A DNA stretch of 64,000 nucleotides from Anopheles merus (taxonomy: Eukaryota; Arthropoda; Insecta; Diptera; Culicidae), in contig NC_054085.1 of NCBI RefSeq assembly GCF_017562075.2, positions 27,662,156 to 27,726,155 on the forward strand. Reading direction: 5' to 3'. The notes under the pieces are model-generated. The model ran no database searches. It was given only the letters and a program-made list of their open reading frames with translations, and was not told the DNA's origin. Shown piece after piece: positions 59,879-64,000 of this stretch. Both the position numbers and the translations under genes were made by a program. Position 1 is the stretch's first letter. Each line of letters begins with the position of its first letter.

Positions 59879-62800
59879 AAACGCAATAGCGTTTGCCAGC
59901 ATGTCCCATAAACTCACAAGTGGTAGAGCACTGTCACGGCCCTAATAATAACCAGAGTCGTCGCAGCACTCCAGGCAGCACATCACTAGCAGGAACATCC
60001 CTATCACGACTGGTAAAAAGTATTCAATAAACGCCTGAAAGTATGCTATGTGGATTTTTTTCCTTGGTAGCAGAACCAAAGTCTCGGCGAAAGAATCCGG
60101 CGAGCAGAGTCACGGGAAAAGTCGTAAAAATCGCTTTTATTTTTATAAAAAGTGGCCAAACAGAGTCCAAATATTTTAGTCTCTCTGAAACTATTTTCCT
60201 TCGCACAACTAAATCATGCAATTCTGAAAAATACTTAATGTACTTTAACTACTTTCACGATATCTTCACGACGGAGAACACACAAACAAGACGATTTCAA
60301 CTTGCTACAACCATAAACTACCTTCCACACACATGTAATCGCAACTTCCTTCGGGGACACCCAGTTCGATAAGCTTCCAAATGTATTAGTTGCTGTCGAG
60401 CGTCTCATCCCAAAGCACTTCATCCTCGCTTATCATCAGTAAACCAGCTGGATGTAATGCGATGTAGTACCAGCAACCACCCGCGCGCACTAAAAAGTCC
60501 ACCCAAACGAAAACGATGTGGTGTGATAAATTTTTATTATCTTCCCCACCGGAGCTTTTATTGCCACCCATCTAATTACATCGACCCGCCAGCCCGCTCA
60601 ACGGCTGCGGTTCTGTTTTTGCGTGACTTTAATTGGATTACTTTAAAAAGTTGTCACCCGGAAGTACAGCCGGCGGTAGTGGTGGCGATGGTGGCGCGTA
60701 CCGGAATTGTTTTTAATGGCTTTAACTTTCTGGCCCGGCCCGCATTGCACTGTCAAACCGGTGTCACGCTGGGCAGTAAGGTTAAGGATGCGCAGGTCTT
60801 CAGTGCGGGTCCAACACCATTACTAGCAAAAGTTTCGGTCGGTGTGTCTGTAAATACTGACCAGCAGCACGGTGAAGATTGAGTGGAGAAGAGTGCTACT
60901 GCTACAGTGAACCGTGGCAGAATGGAAACAAAAGAAATCACTTACCCTTAAATCAAATTATCAAATTAAGCATCCACCCGGGGATGTCGATGAATGACGG
61001 TTTTTTTGTTGTTGTTGTTGTTGCTGTCGTTGGCTTGTTGTTGATGTCGTTCCCTAGGAAAAGTCCACAGGATATGAGGCCGGACGGCCGCCTACATCCC
61101 GTATCTGTTGTGGATGAGCGCAGCAGTAGGATAGCAATGATGACACAGAAGCCCTCGTTTGTGGACCGAAGTGGAATGAACCACACGACGAGTGGGTTTT
61201 GGTTCGAGTGCACTCATTTTGTATCCTCGACGAGCATCCTTAATGCCGATGAGCACAAGCTTGAAGGAGTCAAAACATGGGACATGCAAAAAAAAAAAGA
61301 AGGAAAACTCGGCGGCCCCATTTCAAACACCAATGTCTATTCGGTTTGCAAAATGACATAAAACCACCGGTGGGAACGGCGAGAGGTAAAAACCACGATG
61401 GGAATTATACGAAGATTCGTGGCAGCGTACCAGAGCCAACAAAAATAAAACCAAAAACTCTTCCCCTCTGTGGTGATAAACATTCTCACACAGCGGCCAG
61501 GTTTGCAGTTGACAGGATGTGGAATTTCTCGTCAGCTGATGGTTTTGTTTCCGTTGCTCGTGCTTTGCGTCCACGGCGACGTACAAAAGCCACAGTCACA
61601 AAACATGTCCACCCGCTCGGTGCAAGGTGTCATCATCACGATGAATCGTTCTGCGGTTTCACGGTAGATGTCGCTCACATTTCTCGGTGTAGTGTATCGG
61701 GTATGGCGGGTTGCCTTCACCACCCGGCATTGGTGGAATTTTTCGGAAGTCGGTATGCGCTTGGAGTGTGTAGTGTATTAAGTGGAGCGCTTGGAATGAA
61801 GATGTCAATCGTTGGAGAGCGAGAGCTCCATCTAATGACCATTAATTTAGTGCCCCTTATGAATAAAACATCCACACTTAGTAACGCTCATAATAATCCA
61901 GCACATCCGTGAAAGCGGAGTAGCCTGCCGTTGGGAGGTTGGTAGAAAGTGTTCCGACTTAATGAGAGCAGCGAACGCGGGTGATGATGGGGCAGGTACT
62001 TTCCCGCACAAGCACCGATAAGAAACGTCAGCCAGTGCCGGTGTGCATTACTCTTTCTCAGCGGCTCCGCTACACGAGTCGGGGGCGAGCGGGTTAAGAA
62101 TAAGCAAGCTAGTAATTTAACCCCACTGGCCGGTGGCATTGGTGGTGTCTTCCAGATAAGACAGTGAATGATATTGTGCAAGATTTTTCACATTCCCAGG
62201 AACCGTGGTCTTCCGGTGTTTGTGCGCTGCACCTTCCGCATCGGTTTCGTGCATCGTGCCATGGGTTAGCAATTTCGCTTCAATTTCCGAGCATCGTTTG
62301 TGCGATAAGCAAGCTTACGGACAATACGCCCTGGCCATGGGGTTTGGGGTTTGGGGTTTAATAATGACGTGCTTATACTGTTTGGATGAATTCTACTCCA
62401 TTTCTTCGAATGAAAGGAGCATTGTCGGTACGGGCTGGTAGACTTATTCCATCCAGCTAGCGTTCTATCGGCCAATTTGATGGTGGAACTTCACCACTTA
62501 CTCGCCGCGGAGGGACCGCGATCGGATTTGTTTGATTTTTACGCGGTACTGGTAAAGTGCGGAAGTTAAGCACTGCGCTGTTGTTACAGCAAGAGTTTTG
62601 TTGCCCCCGCAAGCTACAATTTGGGAAAGGAAGTGGAAATATTGAAAAATCTCTTTGATGTTTTGCCTTAGCTTCACGATTGGGGAATCGCCTTGAAGTG
62701 CATTTTGAATTGCTTTATTGATATGAAATGGGAATGAGGTAGTCACAGGGTGAGTTGCTTTCTTTTTCTTGCAGTTTTTTTTTGTGTGGAGAATTTAAGG

Positions 62801-64000
62801 AGGCATCGGTTTGGGAGTTTTAAGTATTTTGGTGTAAAAATAAAACAAATCCATCAAATTGCTAACAAATTCCTATCGCAGTACCTAAGTTCAATTCAAT
62901 TTCAATTAAACTCAACAAGGTTTGTATTATGTCAGCTTTGGATCAGCAAATCCAAAAATACAGCCTAGAAGACACCAATGTATTTATAAAAAAGACTAAG
63001 GGACCTTCTATACCATACATATTGTTTTAATACATTATTATTATGGTTTAATGTTGCTGGGATCTTAATTGACTTGCTTTTTATCCATATCAGCAAGTGC
63101 TATCGAAAATAATGTAACGGTCTCACCTTCTACATACTTAGAGCTCAAACTTAGAAAGAAACCTTCTCAAGTATGTCTAGTGATGCGTGGCATTACTCGT
63201 AAAAAGTACTTTTACGTTACTTTCCGTCTAACTTTTGGGCCCTTAGATGTAAGTTTCCCATTCCCCATACAAACTACCTTCTCCAAGAAACGCACGTTAC
63301 AAATATTTATCTTAACTTATAAATCCAACGTCGCCATCAAGCCTTTCTCAACATTCACACCTGAACGATTTTGAATAATAGCCTTTTCTTGGAGCATACT
63401 TTTCCCTTCTCACAATAACACAAATCCACCAAACTTTACCGTCTACCGGCATGCAAATATGGTTGTTTTACTAGACATTACTTACTTCGGGCGTAAACCG
63501 GGCGTAAAGTTGTGCCGAGAAGGATTTTCTCTTACTTCTCAGAAAAACCCGCATCCAAACAAACGTACCTCGTAATTACCGTGTGTATTTTTGTATGATT
63601 CACATGGCAAGAATTGTAAGACGTATCTTTTATCAGCAGTGTATTTTTCCTTCAACAAATGTTAAGCTTGGGGGTTCGTTTTCTTTTACAAACGTTTACG
63701 ATCCTTCCACCAAGTGAGTAGGAATACACACTTGGGAATAAGGTTTGAACAAGAAGAACAAATTCTTTCACAGGAATTATGAGTATAGTTCTTAGGAAAA
63801 ATCAATCTTTTTCCCCTCTTGGTTGAGTAACTCGCAAGTGCTTGTGTGGGTTTCAATAATTCATCAAGTTCAAGAATGAACGTAGCAGCGGAAACTTTTC
63901 TGCGCGAGGCGCTGGGCGCTTTGTTTCCGCTTCCCACCTAACCAAGCGCGGGTGTAATCGATCAGCTGATGAGCAAAGGATTTCACCGCGAAACATAAAT
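59879..64000. other. Intergenic stretch without a supported gene
   Basis: GC-richer DNA at 60,540-62,560, then AT-rich to the end. The longest ATG frame (61,277-61,909 plus, 211 codons) starts in a good initiation context with a basic N-terminus (MGHAKKKRRKTRR). It has no recognisable domain and codon use unlike the GC3-rich ACSL exons, so I do not call it a gene. A motif copy with two mismatches is at 60,033-60,048. Confidence 0.45.

Overview
This window reads as nuclear DNA of an insect, most likely an anopheline mosquito. It is gene-poor, with long introns, very many short (CA), (GA/CT) and (TTA) microsatellites, tRNA-derived SINEs with clean target-site duplications, a pogo/Tigger-like MITE, and host genes with GT-AG introns. 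No bacterial-type features (operons, ribosome binding sites, CRISPR) are present. The organism call is an inference from these traits and from the protein family found.

Layout. Positions 1-18,700 hold no gene I can support: a 246-bp (TTA)n tract, many microsatellites, a tandem pair of 148-bp repeats (8,951-9,247), and two old SINE copies (about 9,370-9,540 and 16,168-16,354). From about 18,700 to 41,153, on the minus strand, lies one large gene for a long-chain acyl-CoA synthetase of the ACSL1/5/6 type. Its seven common coding exons were joined by eye and every junction keeps phase. At least three alternative first coding exons (41,132-41,153; 37,274-37,298; 32,018-32,089) give proteins of 691, 692 and 656 residues. 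The first two splice to a shared exon with the N-terminal membrane anchor; the third bypasses it and gives an anchor-less form. The introns hold a duplicated 345-bp repeat, a tRNA-like SINE remnant and a young SINE with a 40-A tail.

From 41,154 to 56,125 I see no certain gene. The region has a second SINE family (43,946-44,147), microsatellites, a perfect 16-bp-arm hairpin (48,513-48,552) and two GC-rich islands with suggestive but unproven open frames. At 56,170-57,915 (minus) is the most unusual gene: one uninterrupted 581-codon frame that fuses a Ty3/gypsy-type Gag domain to a reverse-transcriptase-like domain. It has no visible protease, RNase H, integrase or LTRs, and its polymerase active-site motif is broken. 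It is probably a domesticated retrotransposon gene with a host-type 5' intron. A pogo-like MITE lies at 59,039-59,876, and the rest to 64,000 has no supported gene.

A dispersed 16-base motif (consensus GCCTAAAAGTATGCAA) occurs six times with at most two mismatches, far more than expected by chance. No annotated feature explains it.
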